Notes: generated from the letters alone by a model not told the origin. A stretch of DNA of 64,000 nucleotides from Stramonita haemastoma (GCA_030674155.1 CM060334.1:17776541-17840540), one strand, 5' to 3'; positions 1-13,883 are shown, numbered from the stretch's first letter. Made by a program: numbers and translations.

Positions 1-1037
1 TATTTTGTTTGGGTTTTTTTGTTTGGTTGTTTTTTTTTTGAGGATGGGTGGGAGGGGGGTTTCTTGTTTAAGTTTTTTGGTGAAGGTGGTATCTTTATAT
101 TTCTACCTATGTTTTCTTTTCGTTTAATTATTATTATTATTTTTTTTGGTCATTTTAAAAACAACAACATTTTTCTGTTATTTGGGTTTTGCTCATCTTT
201 TTTCCGCTTATTTTTTGTGTTTTGTGTGTGTTTTTAGCATGTGAATTTTGAACATGAACTTAACTTTAGTTTGATGCAACCTGTGCTTTCATGCAAGAGG
301 CATGTGAGCTTCTGGCTGTTGCAAAATCTTTTTTTTTCAGTGTGGACTAGATCAGTCAGTATGGATTGATGCCAGATTTGTTGAGGGAATTAGATTGTGA
401 GGAATTATTTTTTCTTTAGTTGGTATAGGAATGGTTTTTTTTTTGTTAAGGCAGACCCTGGAAAGGGATATGACTGTCACATAGCATTTTTCCCTTCAGA
501 AATTTACTTGATGGATAGAATGATGGTTATTAACTGTTTAAGATAAACCTGTTATCAAAAATTTACATTAAACCCAATCAAACTCAGTCAAGAAAATAAT
601 AAGACCCCTACCATTAAGGTGCATGATATCACATTGTTATGATCTACTACTTTAAAGCAATTAGCAAATGGGAAAAATCTTAATCAGTGCACACAAAATT
701 TTGTGGGAAAATTATTTTGATTAAAACAAACAACAACAAAAACCTATCCTACTTGAATGGAATGAAAAAGTTGAATAGTTATGGATTTCATGTATTTATT
801 TATTTTGCTTACAAGCATATTATGCTTTACTTGGGTTTGTAACCTCCTGGGTTTTTGAGTAATGCTTCTCTTTCCTGATCCCAGTGCTTTAGGTGCATCA
901 GTATAATGCTTAAAGTGCTCTTTTAAACATTTTTGGTATTGAATTTAATTCATGATGTTGCCGAAATCTTAGTTTTACCCTCCTCTTTAAAAAACAAACA
1001 AAAAAACAAACCCAACTGTTTTTTTTAATGCAGGTAG

Positions 1038-1084
<47 letters not shown>

Positions 1085-1954
1085 CGCGTGTGTGTGCGTG
1101 CTTGCTTGCTTGCTTGGTGTGTGTGTTGAGCCCATGCACATGCAAGTGTTTTTGAATGCACACTTGAGCAAACTTGTTCTCTTAAAGCCCCCCCCCCCCC
1201 CCTCCCAACTAACATGACAAAACAACTCCTGATTTAAAATCAGCTGATGGAACCATGTTTGCATGGCAAAGGTGAGGAGAATATCTGAACCAACAAGTTA
1301 AAAGCAGAAATTGTGAACTTATTCCTTTCAAAGATTAACTTCAATTTTCCCTGATGTTTTGAAAACTGGAGAGGATCAGTATGGTTTGGGGAGGGGGGGG
1401 AGTTTTATTGTTTGTTTTTATTTTATTTATGTTTTATTATTGCTATCTTTCCCCTCTGTGTAATTCCCTGCTTTTGGTTTTATATAACAGATCACTGCAT
1501 CTTTATTTGCACAATAATTGTTTCTCTGATAGTGTATGACTGTACTGACACAACCACAATGTTAGTTTTCTCAGGGGGATGGTCTGTGCACTTAAAGCAA
1601 ATGCTTGTCGCTTGCGTAAACTGCTTTGCATTTGCGGCAAACTAGAGTTGAAGAAAAACACTTCTCTGAAGTCGAGTATGCCTGCTTATATGGTGAGGGG
1701 TTTTTTTTGGGTTTTTTTTTGTTTTGGTTGGCTTCTTTTTGGTTTTTGAAATTTTGTTCCTTGCCAAATGCACTCTATCTCATAAATGGTGAGATTTTGC
1801 TTGTGTGACCACACCCCCATACCCCCACCCCCATCCCACCACCACCCCCCACCACCACCACCATTTACTGTAGTCACTTTCTGACTTCAGGGATGGTGTC
1901 TAAACATGAAACATGTGTGGCATTAAAAAAAATATGTCTTTCATTCCTACCTTC
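1..1954. other. Intronic sequence, no exon seen
   Basis: AT-rich sequence with T-runs, a (TG)n tract at about 1042-1083 and a C-run at about 1188-1202. The FRMD gene's first visible exon is at 2632 and encodes the very end of the FERM domain, so this stretch is most likely one of its introns. I searched for an exon encoding the preceding FERM-C lobe, meaning an aromatic-rich segment with matching phase and splice sites, and found none. The short open frames here are low-complexity or repeat translations. Confidence 0.6.
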
Positions 1955-2200
1955 ACGAAGTGGTTTACTCTTTCAACAGGCAGAACAGGTTTTTAATGTG
2001 TGTGTACACATGTGTAGGATTTCTCTGTGCGTTCACACATGAGCCCTCGGTTTATAGTCTCGTCTGAATGACTTTGAAGTTGAGTTTGATTTTTTTCGTC
2101 AAACTAGGAAGAAACCGGCAAGGCCAAGAATCAGACCCAGAACCTCACTGTTTACTTGTTAGGGAGGTGAACTTCTTCACCATCCTGCTACCTTCCTTCT
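1955..2200 (-). mobile_element. tRNA-like SINE copy (family A), reversed
   Basis: Read on the minus strand, this has a tRNA-like head with a box-B-like GGTTCTGGGTCTGATTC, then the 'CTTCCTAGTTTGAC' motif. A body follows that matches copies at 39.2 and 42.3 kb (GAGACTATAAACCGAGG, then an AACCTGTTC-like stretch). The match to several other places in the window is direct; the label SINE is inferred from the box-B-like promoter and the copy number. Confidence 0.7.
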
Positions 2201-2454
2201 TGGTGAGGTGTTTGAAAACAGCCATGCATACAAATCAGAAAGGTATCATTCTATATCATGTGTACTCCAACAGGTGGGAAGAATGAGATAGAGTGCACAT
2301 TTTTGGTAAGCCCCAGGGTGCCTTAGGTGGGGGAACACTCAACAACAACAATGATGATAACAGCTATAACAACAACAAAAGTACAACTATTATAACATGA
2401 AATCTATCAGTCTCTGAACAGGGCCTGGAATTTTTGTGGTGAGTGTTGTGTGCA

Positions 2455-2627
2455 TGTTTTGATTGGCTAGTGGCTGATTGTAGAATGAAAGGTGTTGTCT
2501 GATTGGTCAAAGGCACATATGTCCACCTGTCTTCTTGGGTGTTTTGATTGGCCACTGGCTGGTAACAGAATGAAAGGTGTTGTCTGATTGGGCAAACTCA
2601 AAAGGCGTCTGTCCTTCTGTCTTCTTT
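2455..2627. repeat. Tandem duplication of an intron end (two ~85-bp copies)
   Basis: Two adjacent copies share GATTGGC, AATGAAAGGTGTTGTC and TGATTGG blocks and both end in a CTGTCTTCTT pyrimidine stretch. The second copy continues into the splice acceptor of the exon at 2632. The first copy ends in GGGT and lacks the AG, so only the second can act as an acceptor. It is a local duplication of acceptor-proximal intron sequence. Confidence 0.75.
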
Positions 2628-2631
2628 GCAG

Positions 2632-2709
2632 ACTGTCCACCTCAAATTCCGCTCCCAAGCTGAGATCGGGGGGCACTCTGTTTTCCAGAGGTTCCAAGTT
2701 TCGTTTCAG
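2632..2709 (+). CDS. FRMD5: FRMD3/FRMD5-like gene, internal exon (end of FERM domain)
   Basis: A 78-nt exon between a TTCTTTGCAG acceptor and a CAG|GTGACT donor. The first base completes a codon. It then reads a Ser/Thr-rich stretch ending in LFSRGSKFRF, and leaves in phase 2. The GS(K/R)FR(F/Y)SGR signature, completed by the next exon, marks the end of the FERM-C lobe and the start of the FERM-adjacent region in band 4.1 and FRMD3/FRMD5 proteins. FERM proteins link membrane proteins and lipids to the cortical cytoskeleton. The other open frame (starting TVHLKF) was dropped because it breaks the phase of the next two exons and lacks the signature. Symbol choice between FRMD3 and FRMD5 is uncertain, since invertebrates may have one co-orthologue. 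Confidence 0.75.
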
Positions 2710-3579
2710 GTGACTTTCCCCATTGCACTTTCTGGAAACAGGGGGAGGGGCAGGGAGGGGGTAGATAGGGAGAAACACAAGGGGGTGAAGATGAGGAAGG
2801 AGAAGGTTGTTGCTCTTCACTGTTAAAACTTTTTTTAGTCAATGAGAAAGTTTTGGTGTGAGATAAAGAAATTTTGTGATGTAACAGCCCGATATGGTCT
2901 CTGTGCTTGGCAGAGTAACAAAGGTTTTTTTTTTCTCCCATTTGGATACTGATTTGTTGAAGTTTAAAGGGAGTTTATAGTTGACATGTTTTTTATTGAG
3001 ATCTAGTGGTTTTAGCCCAAATGATATTTAGAGAGTAATCAGCCCTATTGTATTGGAATGTTTAGATTGGATTAATATTATACACTATCAAAACATGGAC
3101 ATTGACTGTACATTATCAGTAATCTAACACAACTGTACATTTTTTCTTTTATATAGAGAAGAAAAGGTTGACGAAAGAGAGGATGAAAGCATATATACAA
3201 TGTTTTAATTTTTCTTCTTTTCTTTTTTTTCTCTCTCCTTGAAACTACTTCTAGAAAATAGAGAAGACAGCATGTGTCGTTCTCCGGAATGATGAAATAT
3301 AGGGTTTTTTTTTCAGCTTTTGGCTGCCAATGTTTGTAAATACCAATGTGAATGAAATGATATCTTTATATTTCTCGATCTTGTCAGAATTTCTCTGGCT
3401 GAAGTTCTGCTCCATTTTCGAAAAAAAAAAAAAGCATGATTCATGTTTGTTGCCTCTGTTCTGGTTTCCATCATAATCTTATAGCAGCTGTGTGTGTGAC
3501 TATGTATATAGTAGAATGTGTGGTTGATGTTGTATATAAAAGGCTAACACTTGTGCATGTTCTGTGGCTATTCACACAG
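2710..3579 (+). other. FRMD intron, no other feature
   Basis: AT-rich intron between two coding exons, with T-runs and an A13 run near 3421. No additional exon or repeat copy is seen. The donor is GTGACT and the acceptor is TATTCACACAG. Confidence 0.6.
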
Positions 3580-3648
3580 CGGTCGCTGCCAAACGGAAGC
3601 GTATGAAGCCAGCGAACATATACACCGCCAGGAGCCCAACTTCCAAAG
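3580..3648 (+). CDS. FRMD5: FRMD3/FRMD5-like gene, FERM-adjacent exon
   Basis: A 69-nt exon between a TTCACACAG acceptor and an AAAG|GTGGGG donor. The first C completes the Ser codon left by the exon at 2632, then it reads GRCQTEAYEASEHIHRQEPN followed by FQ and leaves in phase 2. Joined, the residues run GSKFRFSGRCQTEAYEAS. After the SGR the spacing to the next conserved basic residue equals that of vertebrate FRMD5/FRMD3 (SGRVAKEVVEASSKI...), and the end (EPNFQRSSS) recalls the P-x-F-E-R-S-S pattern of protein 4.1. The other open frame (KRKRMKPANIYTARSP) looks basic and attractive, but cannot be spliced in phase to the exon at 5867. Confidence 0.75.
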
Positions 3649-5504
<1,856 letters not shown>

Positions 5505-5803
5505 AAGAAGCCATCCTCAAAGTCATCGTTCATTTCTAAGAATCCATCAAGGTCATCATTCATTTCTAAGAAACCATCAAGGTCATCATTAATTTCTTAG
5601 AAATGATCAAGGTCATCATTCATTTATGAGAAACCATCAAGGTCATCGTTCATTTCTAGAAACCATCAAGGTCATCGTTCATTTCTTAGAAACCATCAAG
5701 GTCATTGTTCATTTCTAAGAAACCACCAAGGTCATCTTTCATCTCTAAGAAACCATCAAGGTCATCGTTCATTTCTAAGAAACCATCAAGGTCATCACGC
5801 ATT
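5505..5803. repeat. 29-bp minisatellite next to an exon
   Basis: About ten copies of a 28-29-bp unit with the core TTCATTTCTAAGAAACCATC followed by AAGGTCATC, with few substitutions. The array ends about 63 bp before the acceptor of the exon at 5867. That acceptor region (GAAGGTCATTGTGCAG) itself looks like a diverged unit. Open frames through the array on either strand are repeat translations, not genes. Confidence 0.9.
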
Positions 5804-5866
5804 TTCTCAGCACACAGCAAGCACGCCCATCCAGGACACCGGCTCACCTTGAAGGTCATTGTGCAG

Positions 5867-5970
5867 GTCATCCTCCCTTCCCAATTTTGCCAGAAGACGT
5901 CCTTCCGACAACAACGCACGCAACAGCACTCTGGGCTCCAAGGACATCACCTCCGAGTCCTTGCCTGAAG
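5867..5970 (+). CDS. FRMD5: FRMD3/FRMD5-like gene, exon after the FERM-adjacent segment
   Basis: A 104-nt exon with acceptor GTCATTGTGCAG and donor CTGAAG|GTGAGA. The first G completes AGG (Arg) with the two bases left by the exon at 3648. It then reads SSSLPNFARRRPSDNNARNS followed by TLGSKDITSESLPE, and leaves in phase 1, the phase needed by the last exon. An in-frame TGA at 5850-5852 limits how far upstream the frame can extend and supports this acceptor. The content is Ser/Arg-rich, as expected of the FERM-adjacent region, where vertebrate 4.1-type proteins carry phosphorylation sites. No stop occurs in frame. Confidence 0.8.
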
Positions 5971-7002
5971 GTGAGAACAGATCTGAAAAATATAGAGAGA
6001 GATATAGATTTATATATATATATATCATCACATGTTTATGTGTCCAGCCTTTCTCACTTTTTGTCGTTTTTTTTTTTTTTTTTGGTGTCCCTTTTGGTGG
6101 GGTCTTAATTTTTTTTTTTTCTCCTTTTTATCTCCCCCTTTCTCAACAACTGTACATATTGGCAAGTACTGCAGTGTTGCAGTTTGCTGCTCATAGTGGG
6201 TTGTTAGTGTAGTTATCTGAAATATTTTCCCGACATCTGCGTTTTTTTGGGGGGGTCTTCGTTATTTTATTTTTTTTTATTGTTTTTTTTTTTTTCAAAC
6301 AACAGTGCATATTGACATTCTGCAATGTTGCAATGTTACAGTCTGCACTGATGCAGGTATACTTTAGTATACCTAAAAATATTTTTTTGTGTGAACTATG
6401 GTGTTGTATTTTGTAATATGTGAATGAATGACAAGTGTCTGTTTTGTGTGTGTGTGTTTCCTCCTCCTTGTAGTGAAGTATGTTTTGTCTGTGTTTTATG
6501 GTAAATTGGGTATTGAGTTGAGAGCATGTTGTTTTATTTGTTTAAATATCAAAGGATACTAGATAGAAAGAACTTTGAAACAAAAAAGGATGCTGTAGTT
6601 TGTCCTGTCAAGAGTTAGTGTTTTGTTTTCTAGATAGCATGTGACCCTGTCAGTGTCTGGCCATGAGAAATTTTCAGTATTTTTTTTTTTTTTAAAGCAT
6701 GTTTTCTGCTTTTGCTGGTTTAAATAGAGGTGTTATAGATTGTCCAGGATTGTCAAGATTTGTGGGTCAAGATTTGTGTTGAATGCCTTTGAGATGTTTG
6801 TCGTCAGTGATTTTACGTTTCTGTTTGAATGGTTTCGTCTTTAAATGTTTTTCGTCTTTGAATGGTGCATGATTGTAGATGGAAGTTTGAAACTGGGGAA
6901 AAAAATAATCAAACCAACCCAACCTGTGGAATGTGTGGATGGTAGTACCATTAACGAATGCACTCTTAGCCAGGCATTGGTGTGTGTTGTGATGTGTTGT
7001 AG
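5971..7002 (+). other. FRMD intron
   Basis: AT-rich intron with a short TA-repeat near 6010 and several long T-runs between 6068 and 6300. Nothing else is supported. Confidence 0.5.
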
Positions 7003-7020
7003 ATCGAAGGCCCTACAACG
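7003..7020 (+). CDS. FRMD5: Possible 18-nt micro-exon of the FRMD gene
   Basis: ATCGAAGGCCCTACAACG lies between TGTTGTAG and a consensus GTAAGT donor. It is 18 nt long and keeps phase 1 on both sides, so inclusion would add six residues (D-R-R-P-Y-N) between the exon at 5970 and the last exon without a frame change. The donor is strong, but the upstream tract is G-rich and a poor acceptor. It may be an alternative cassette or chance. Confidence 0.35.
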
Positions 7021-8389
7021 GTAAGTTTGTTTCTTTGGTTCACCTGCACTTGTAGGGTACATCATGTACCTATGTAGTCCCCCGCCCCCCCTTTTCCCCC
7101 CTTTCTTGTTGTGATGTATGATTTATTCTTTCTCTGATAATCTGAAATGACTTGGGAGTGCTGAAATTTACTGATCACTGGGTCAGGATTAGGTAAAAGT
7201 TTTTTTTTTGGTTTTTTTTTTTTTTTGCATTTGATGGAAGAGAGGAGCTGTGCTTTGAAAAAGAAATTCAATTCTTCGTGAGTAGATGGAAAGGGACAAA
7301 CAGACCTATACCAAAGATGACAAGTAGATTTTATTTTTGTTTGTTTGGTGTGTTTTTTTTGGAATTATTGTTTCTACTGCTGAGAGTGTTAGTGGATTTG
7401 TCACTTTTGGTTTTGCTGGAAGTGTGTAGTTGTTGGTTTTGTTGTTGTTTTGTTGTTGTTGTTCTTTTGTTTACTTTAAAATCTTATTCATATGCCACTT
7501 TTTAAGTTGAAGAAATTTAAAGCTTTGTTGTTTACACAAGATTTAAGCTTTATGTGTGTGCTTGTGCACATCAAGACTTTTGTTCCCCCATGAAAAATGG
7601 GACTGACTAGTCTTAAAAGTGATGGGTGAGGGGTTGTTTTGCAGTCTTGCTTTTCATGGTGTGGAGTTTGCTTAAGCTGAATCAGACTACCATTACTGTG
7701 TGTCATGTGTAATGTACTTTATTAAAAAAAAAAAAAAAATGATTGCTTGTAAACTGTAGCTATAATCAGAGATGAAAAAAAGAGAAAAAAGTGTTGAAAC
7801 GAAAACAGTGAGAAATGAATTTCTTCTAACATTCATGACTAAACTTGGTTATTTTTACTTTGACAAAATTGATCAGAATTCAGTCATGCACACTGACAAT
7901 GAAACAAGTTCTTACACCAGAAAGTTTGTTGCTGAATAGCAACAAAGGTAAAGATTATATATTCAAATGCAGTGCTAGTCAACTTCAGGGTAGCCTTACA
8001 TTGTGTGTATACATGTAAGATAGTTCCAACAACAGTTAAAAATAACCTAAAAAAAACCACACCAAAAAGAAGTAAAGTTTGGTCCAGGGGGGGAGTATGT
8101 GGGTGGGGGAGGGGTAGTGTAGGAGGGGGTTGGGGGGGGGGGGGGGGAGAGGGAAGATTAAAGTATCTTTCAGGTGGAAATACAGCATGGTTGTGTAAAG
8201 TATTATGCAAAATTGAAAGATGTGGGCAAGAACAACACCCTCACTGTCTGTTGTTTTGAATAGGGATGGGATGGAGTTGAAGGTCCTATTTGAATGCTGA
8301 TTTGAAACTTAAGTATTTAAGACTCAAATTCTAAACTACATTTCTACTCTTGTCTGTCTGTTATATTCATAGTATGTGTGTGTTTTGTG

Positions 8390-8460
8390 TGTGTGTTTGT
8401 GTGTGTGTGTGTGGGTGGGTGGGTGGGTGGGTGAGTGAGTGAGTGAGTGAGTGAGTGAGT
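8390..8460. repeat. Compound (TG)n-(GGTG)n-(GAGT)n microsatellite
   Basis: Three simple motifs follow one another: TG dinucleotides, then GGTG tetramers, then GAGT tetramers. Each looks like a one-base derivative of the previous unit. Confidence 0.9.
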
Positions 8461-8959
8461 ACACTATGTTCATGTGCAGATTTGATATTCAAATAGAGTG
8501 TAGTTCTTGTTTTTTCACCCATTAATGACATTGTTTGGGTGTGAAATCACAATATTGAATAATAACTCAGTCCTTGTTTTTACATGTAAAGTACATTGTT
8601 TTCTCCTCTTTTTTTTTCTCTCCAGATTAATTAAAAAATTTCTTCAAACACTAACATCAGATTCAATGTTTCTATTAAAGTTCTTGGAATGAATCCTAGC
8701 ACCACACTAATTTCTTTCAGTTTAATCGTTCTCCTTCTTCTCTAATGTTAATGAACCCTCAAACAGCTGGGTAATTTCTTCCAAAAAGTCGTATTGCAAT
8801 TTCCTTTTGCCCTCTCCAGTCTTAATCAATTTTCTGTATTTTAACAAGACTATGACCTATAATGGTTCTGTAAATTTTTACTAAGTTCTTTGAGAAATAA
8901 TACCAAATACGGTCCAGGAATGAGAGATTCAGTACATTTGAAGCCAACGTAAATGTTGC

Positions 8960-9050
8960 TCATTAATAATGATAAAAAATATGGGATTTATTTAGCGCTG
9001 AATCTTGTAAAGTACACAAATTAAAGCGCTTATTACCAAATAGCTTTTGT
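8960..9050. repeat. Short AGCGCT-bearing repeat-like segment
   Basis: An ATTAATAATGAT stretch is followed by GGGATTTATTTAGCGCTGAA and, about 25 bp later, AAAGCGCTTATTACC. The paired AGCGCT/AGCGCTT half-sites can fold on each other. From general knowledge, similar 'ATAATAATG...TATAGCGC' segments are widespread in marine invertebrate genomes, but I see only one copy here. Confidence 0.4.
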
Positions 9051-10734
9051 TTACACAAACAGTATTACCGGTATTGTGTGACATAAGCATTTGCAATATA
9101 TACATGTATGTTATATGGAAGTCATTCTGATAATTTCTGTTGAATATCATTGGAAATAGATTGCAAAGCAAAGTGACTAGACAAAAAGTTGTTGTGCTGT
9201 CTGTGTCTTAAAAAAAAAAAGAATTCTGTAACATGCAAATGGAATGTCTTTTTCTATATGGAATATATCTGCATTATCTATTCCTTGGGCTTAACTAATG
9301 CTCTCCACTTTCCCAAAATGATTATAACATGTTTTCCTGTATGAAAAATGGTTTCTAGTGTGTCTGTGAATGCACTGCTGACAGAAAATGGTACCTTTGT
9401 ATTGCAAGGAAATGTCGATTATCGGGATAGTTCAAAGCTAAAGCTTAAAATTCCCAAAAAGATCATAACAGAGAAAAATATATGAAATAAAGTATCTGGT
9501 GTTACTTGTTAATTATTGGTAAGTTTGAGGTGTGGTATACAGGCAAAATGTTTTTTTTTCATGATCATTTTTTTAAAAGTTCTATTTCATATTAATATAG
9601 ATATATGAGTGGTGAAGATGAAAAATGTAATAGTTTTTTTTGTTTGTTTTGGGGTTTTGTTTTATTTATTGGTGGGGGGGGGGGGGGGGGGGGGGAGTTG
9701 ACCTTTTCATTAATAGCACACTGATTTCTTATGATAACTGGTATTTCATTGGGATAGAAGTAAAGACCTTGCTAGATTATTGTTGAAGCTGCTATATTAC
9801 CTAACTGAGCTTTGATTTGGCAGTGAGATTTTTGAACTGTTAGAGAAAGTACACCACACTTATGTCTCTTTAATGGTTGAAGGCACCAGGTTTGGTAGTC
9901 ATCTGAATGCAAATTATGTGAGTAGACACTTTCAGTTGTGATGCTGATGCCCTTGTTATTTCCACACAGGGATTTGAACATGATTGAATGAATCAGAAGA
10001 TATGAAGTGGGGTTTTTATTTATTTATTTATTTTTAAGGTAGACTAGTTCTACTCTGCCAGAAATCTTGAACAAATTTGATGTGGAAATTCCTCTCTATG
10101 ATGTCTCCAGTATTTTTGAGATCTTACTTACAGAACTTAATTAAGCACAAGATTTTTTTTTTTAGGTTTAAGTTAACTGTTGGATAATTCATGTATAGAT
10201 TGAGTTTGTGTTTTTGTTTTGTTGTTGTTTGTTTTATTCTAGCTTCAGCTGTTTTCCCAGTGTGCCAGTTACTTTAGTATCTAAGTTGTTGTTCACCTCT
10301 CTCTGTTTTTCTGTCTTCCTGTCTGTCTGTCTCTCACTTTCTCTGCCTTGACTGAGCATATAGAAGTTGCTCCACATTTTAGGTAGAGAACTGGCGCATG
10401 CAGGCATGAGTGTGTGTACACTGTGCTGTTGTGTTCAGCAGGTTTTTTTGTGGATAGCTTAAAAAAAAAAAGGGCTAAATATGTATGCTGAAGTGTTATC
10501 ATACCAGAGGATTTGAAAATCAACTTTTTTTTTCCTGATTTGACTAACCTTGTCATGTTAGCTTGCTTGAAGTGTGCCAATTAAAAAGAAAGAAAGAAAG
10601 AAAGAAAATGTGTGTGATGCTTCAAGTGTTGCCAGTTGGGCTTTTGGTGTTTTAAGTTATTATCATTATTTTTAAAAAAATAGATTCATTTATCATTAAG
10701 ACAAAAAAGAGACAAAAGTTAACAGTAAAGTTCT

Positions 10735-11035
10735 ACCAGGGGCCAGGTGGGTTCGTCAGGCAGGGTATGTGATACTTGATGTAAGAGTATGGGTTCAAAC
10801 CTGATTGTGGCTACTAGAATGGAAGAGGTTTTGTTCTTTGCTTTCCAACATTTGTGCAGACTCCAGTCCCCTTCCTGTCTTTTGGATATTCTTTGAATTG
10901 ATCATCTGAGCATGAACACATGGTATAGACAGTCTTGCAGACGTGTAAGGTCCCACATCCTTTATTCAAAGGACAGTAAGCCATTGCATTTTCATACAGA
11001 TAGATGACATAATAGAATACATGCACACCAGTGTC
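10735..11035 (+). mobile_element. Possible tRNA-like SINE, second type
   Basis: It has a box-B-like TGGGTTCAAACCTG about 55 bp after a GGGCCAGGTGGGTTCG start. A body then carries the ordered motifs CCAGTCCCC, CATGAACACATGG, GTCTTGCAGACGTG and TAAGGTCCCACA. The order recalls family A, with its counterpart of 'AGACTATAAACCGAGGTC', but the sequences differ. The open frame on the minus strand inside it is not gene-like. Confidence 0.4.
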
Positions 11036-11865
11036 ATATTTTGACGGGATGTGATGGTGGGAAAACAGTCACTATATCATGATGTGAGAATCTCCCCATT
11101 TGTGGAAGTAAGAGTTAAGGGCAAGGCGTGAAAGATATTTATTTATTTATTTATTTATTCATTCATTCTCTTATTTTGAGGATAATGAATAGAAGATAGG
11201 AGAGAGGAGTCTCCAGCGGAACTTTCTCTGAGTATTTAAAAAAATTTTTTTCATTTTCAGATCTCTAAGCCGTTCAACCCCCACCCCCCCCCCCTCTAAA
11301 GCCAGTTTTAATGAGAGAGTGAATACTCTATTGTCTATGTGCTTTTTTCTTTCTTTCTATGTCTAATTACAGAACATACCTGCACTATGAAGCAGTTTAA
11401 GTACTAGATTTCTTCTGAGTATTCTCTGCAGGGCAGATTAATGGCATGACCATAGTAGAAAGTGACAGTGGTGTTTTGCCATACGATGTGGTGGTCAGAC
11501 TTTCTGCTCACTCAGGCTGTGTTAGCTGCAGAGCAGACCTCCCAACACATGAAAGGAATAGCTGAACTCCCCAAACCAATTAACAGCACAGAAACCTCAC
11601 CATGCATCCAAGATCGGAGATGATCGTTATCAAATCTGACACATTTCATTGTGTGATAATTAGTGGGTCCCACACAGCTCACTGCTTGGATGATTAGATA
11701 TGACACATTTCATTGCCAGAGAATAATTGGATTTAAGAAAAAAAAAAAGGTTCCTTGGCTAGAGCTTCGAGGTTCACCAATGGTAAGAGTTTGTTACAAC
11801 CATTTTTACCCATCATTATGGTAATCATTATTGGATATGTTACATTTTATTGCTTGCTGTACATT

Positions 11866-11935
11866 TCTTTCTTTCTTTCTTCTTTCTTTCTTTCTTTTCT
11901 TTCTTTTCTTTCTCTTCTTTCTCTTCTTTTTTTTC
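11866..11935. repeat. (TTTC)n microsatellite
   Basis: A TTTC/TTTCT pyrimidine tract of about 70 bp, slightly interrupted. Confidence 0.9.
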
Positions 11936-13388
11936 CCAATTTTCCTTGATGTAGAGATAAGGGGATTGCCCACCAAAATTGCAAAGCCAGATTTTGTTCT
12001 TAGTTTGCTTCAGTCTTGTCGGTGGAGAAATGTTTCGTTATCATGTTTGTCATGCTTTCAGTATCAAAGTTTTGTGGAGGTTTGGGTTTTTCAATTTAGT
12101 GTTCACCACCATGGTGTTATAGTATATAGTGCTTTATTAGTGCTTGTCATTGTAGATTTTTTTTTTTTTTAAAGAGATGTCTAGAGCACATGAAAGCAGC
12201 CACATGGTTGGCACATTTGCTTAGCAGCTCAGAAGTACACACTTTGCAAGGGGGTGTGCATTTTTTCTTTCTTTCATGTTATGCCCTTTTTTTTCCTCTC
12301 CATAAGATTAGATTGAAAGTGATGATGTTTATGCAACTATTTCAGAAATATTTTATAACTCTGTTTATGCTTGTTTAAAGTATTTATGTACATTATCAGT
12401 CTGTTTACATTAGTTGTGATCTGAAGGATTACTTAAAAAAAACAAACCCAACAACTTACAAACAAAGGAATAAACTGCCATTGCATTTCCCTTTGATTAG
12501 AAGAAAATCTCATCCACAAACTGTTAGTATGCATGATATTCTGGATAAATTGGAATGGATGGTAAATGATCAGAATTTTGTTGTTTCTTTGTGGGTCAGT
12601 TTTCATGCTGGTGTTTCGCTATTTGATCCCTTTTCAGTCTGGTTGCATACATGCAATTATATAATACATTATATTTGGTGTTGCCTGTCGTTCTGTCCGT
12701 CATCCTGTTCATCTGTCTGTCTCTCTTTCTTGTAGCAAGATAGTTTGTCTCTGTTTATGTCTCCCCTTGTCTGTCACCATTCCTCGAAGCCTGATATTTT
12801 GGACTTTATTTTATGTATATATTGTATTTTTTCCCTTTTCTATTGGCAATCTTAACTTAATGAATATCAAGTTTGATAGAATAGAGAGGGGGAAAAAATA
12901 TGACAAACCTTCGATAGAAATAAGGGTAACTATTTAGATGTGAAATTGATAATTATGTATGTGTTCATCTGTCTGTCTGTCTGTCTATGGATTTAAGCAT
13001 GGTTATCAAGAAGTATTGAAATAATTTATTCACTGTATCTTTTCTTTAAGCAAAATGAGTCTTGCAATAATGAATATCATATTCATGGACTGTTAAAATA
13101 TTAAATTTACTGTTTCCAGTGTGTGTGTGTGTGTGTGTGCGTACGCTTGCACATTGTGTGTGTGTGCACGCATGCACGAGCATGCATGCGTATACAGGTG
13201 TGCGTGCAAGCATGTATGCATACCCACATGCCTGTATTCTTACATAACTCTATTCATTCTTTAATCTTATGGAGATTATTTTTTACCTTTTTCATTATAA
13301 GAGTTTCTGCTAAAAGTGATATGCATTTTTGAGAGAGAGTGAGAACATTGTTTTATTTGTTTCTTTCTTCTGTCCCTGTCTAACCTAG

Positions 13389-13415
13389 TCATCTGGGCTT
13401 CGGGGAAGAAAGCAG
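13389..13415 (+). CDS. FRMD5: Possible 27-nt micro-exon of the FRMD gene
   Basis: A 27-nt segment lies between a pyrimidine-rich TCCCTGTCTAACCTAG acceptor and a CAG|GTAATG donor. In phase 1 it reads V-I-W-A-S-G-K-K-A and returns to phase 1, so it could be inserted before the last exon without changing the frame. Both splice sites are reasonable and there is no stop. I know of no matching peptide in the family, so this rests on splice signals and phase only. Confidence 0.35.
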
Positions 13416-13811
13416 GTAATGGCGGAAGTCCTGCGCTTTTTTGTGATTTTTTTTTTGAGAGACTGGCTTCCGCTTCATTTGGATTTTGACCCTTGATTTT
13501 TGTTCCCCTTTAATTTTGGGCTTTTAGTTGAGTTGCCTGTGGTTTACTTTACCATACCAATTTATAATTATTTTTTTTTTTTTTTGGGTGGTTACATGTT
13601 GCAACAGCTTTTGTTTGATTTTTTAAATAATTAGTTAGTGGACGATGGTTCATGCTTTGCAGGGTTTTTTTTTTACCAACTTCCCACTTCCACTCCACCC
13701 TCCCCCACTTGCCCATCTTCTCCTTTCTAATGGGGGTGTTATGTTCTCTGGTTTCACATTTTAGTTTTGCATACTAAGTTTCGCGTATAGTTTCAGTTTG
13801 CACAGTACTGC

Positions 13812-13814
<3 letters not shown>

Positions 13815-13883
<69 letters not shown>

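Larger units (their letters stand above)
7021..13388 (+). other. Start of the long last FRMD intron
   Basis: Intron sequence with many mononucleotide runs. It includes G-runs near 8131 and at about 9674-9695, a (TG)/(GGTG)/(GAGT) block at about 8390-8460, and (TTTC)n at about 11866-11935. A short dispersed-repeat-like motif sits at about 8960-9050. No convincing additional exon was found on either strand. Confidence 0.5.

Noticed and set aside
5505..5803. CRISPR-like array of 29-bp units
   Set aside because: The units are contiguous with no unique spacers, and the host is a eukaryote. It is a minisatellite.
5686..5968. Frames with repeated NDDLDGFLEM or FISKKPSRSS
   Set aside because: Translation of the 29-bp minisatellite. 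The array is intronic and ends before the acceptor.
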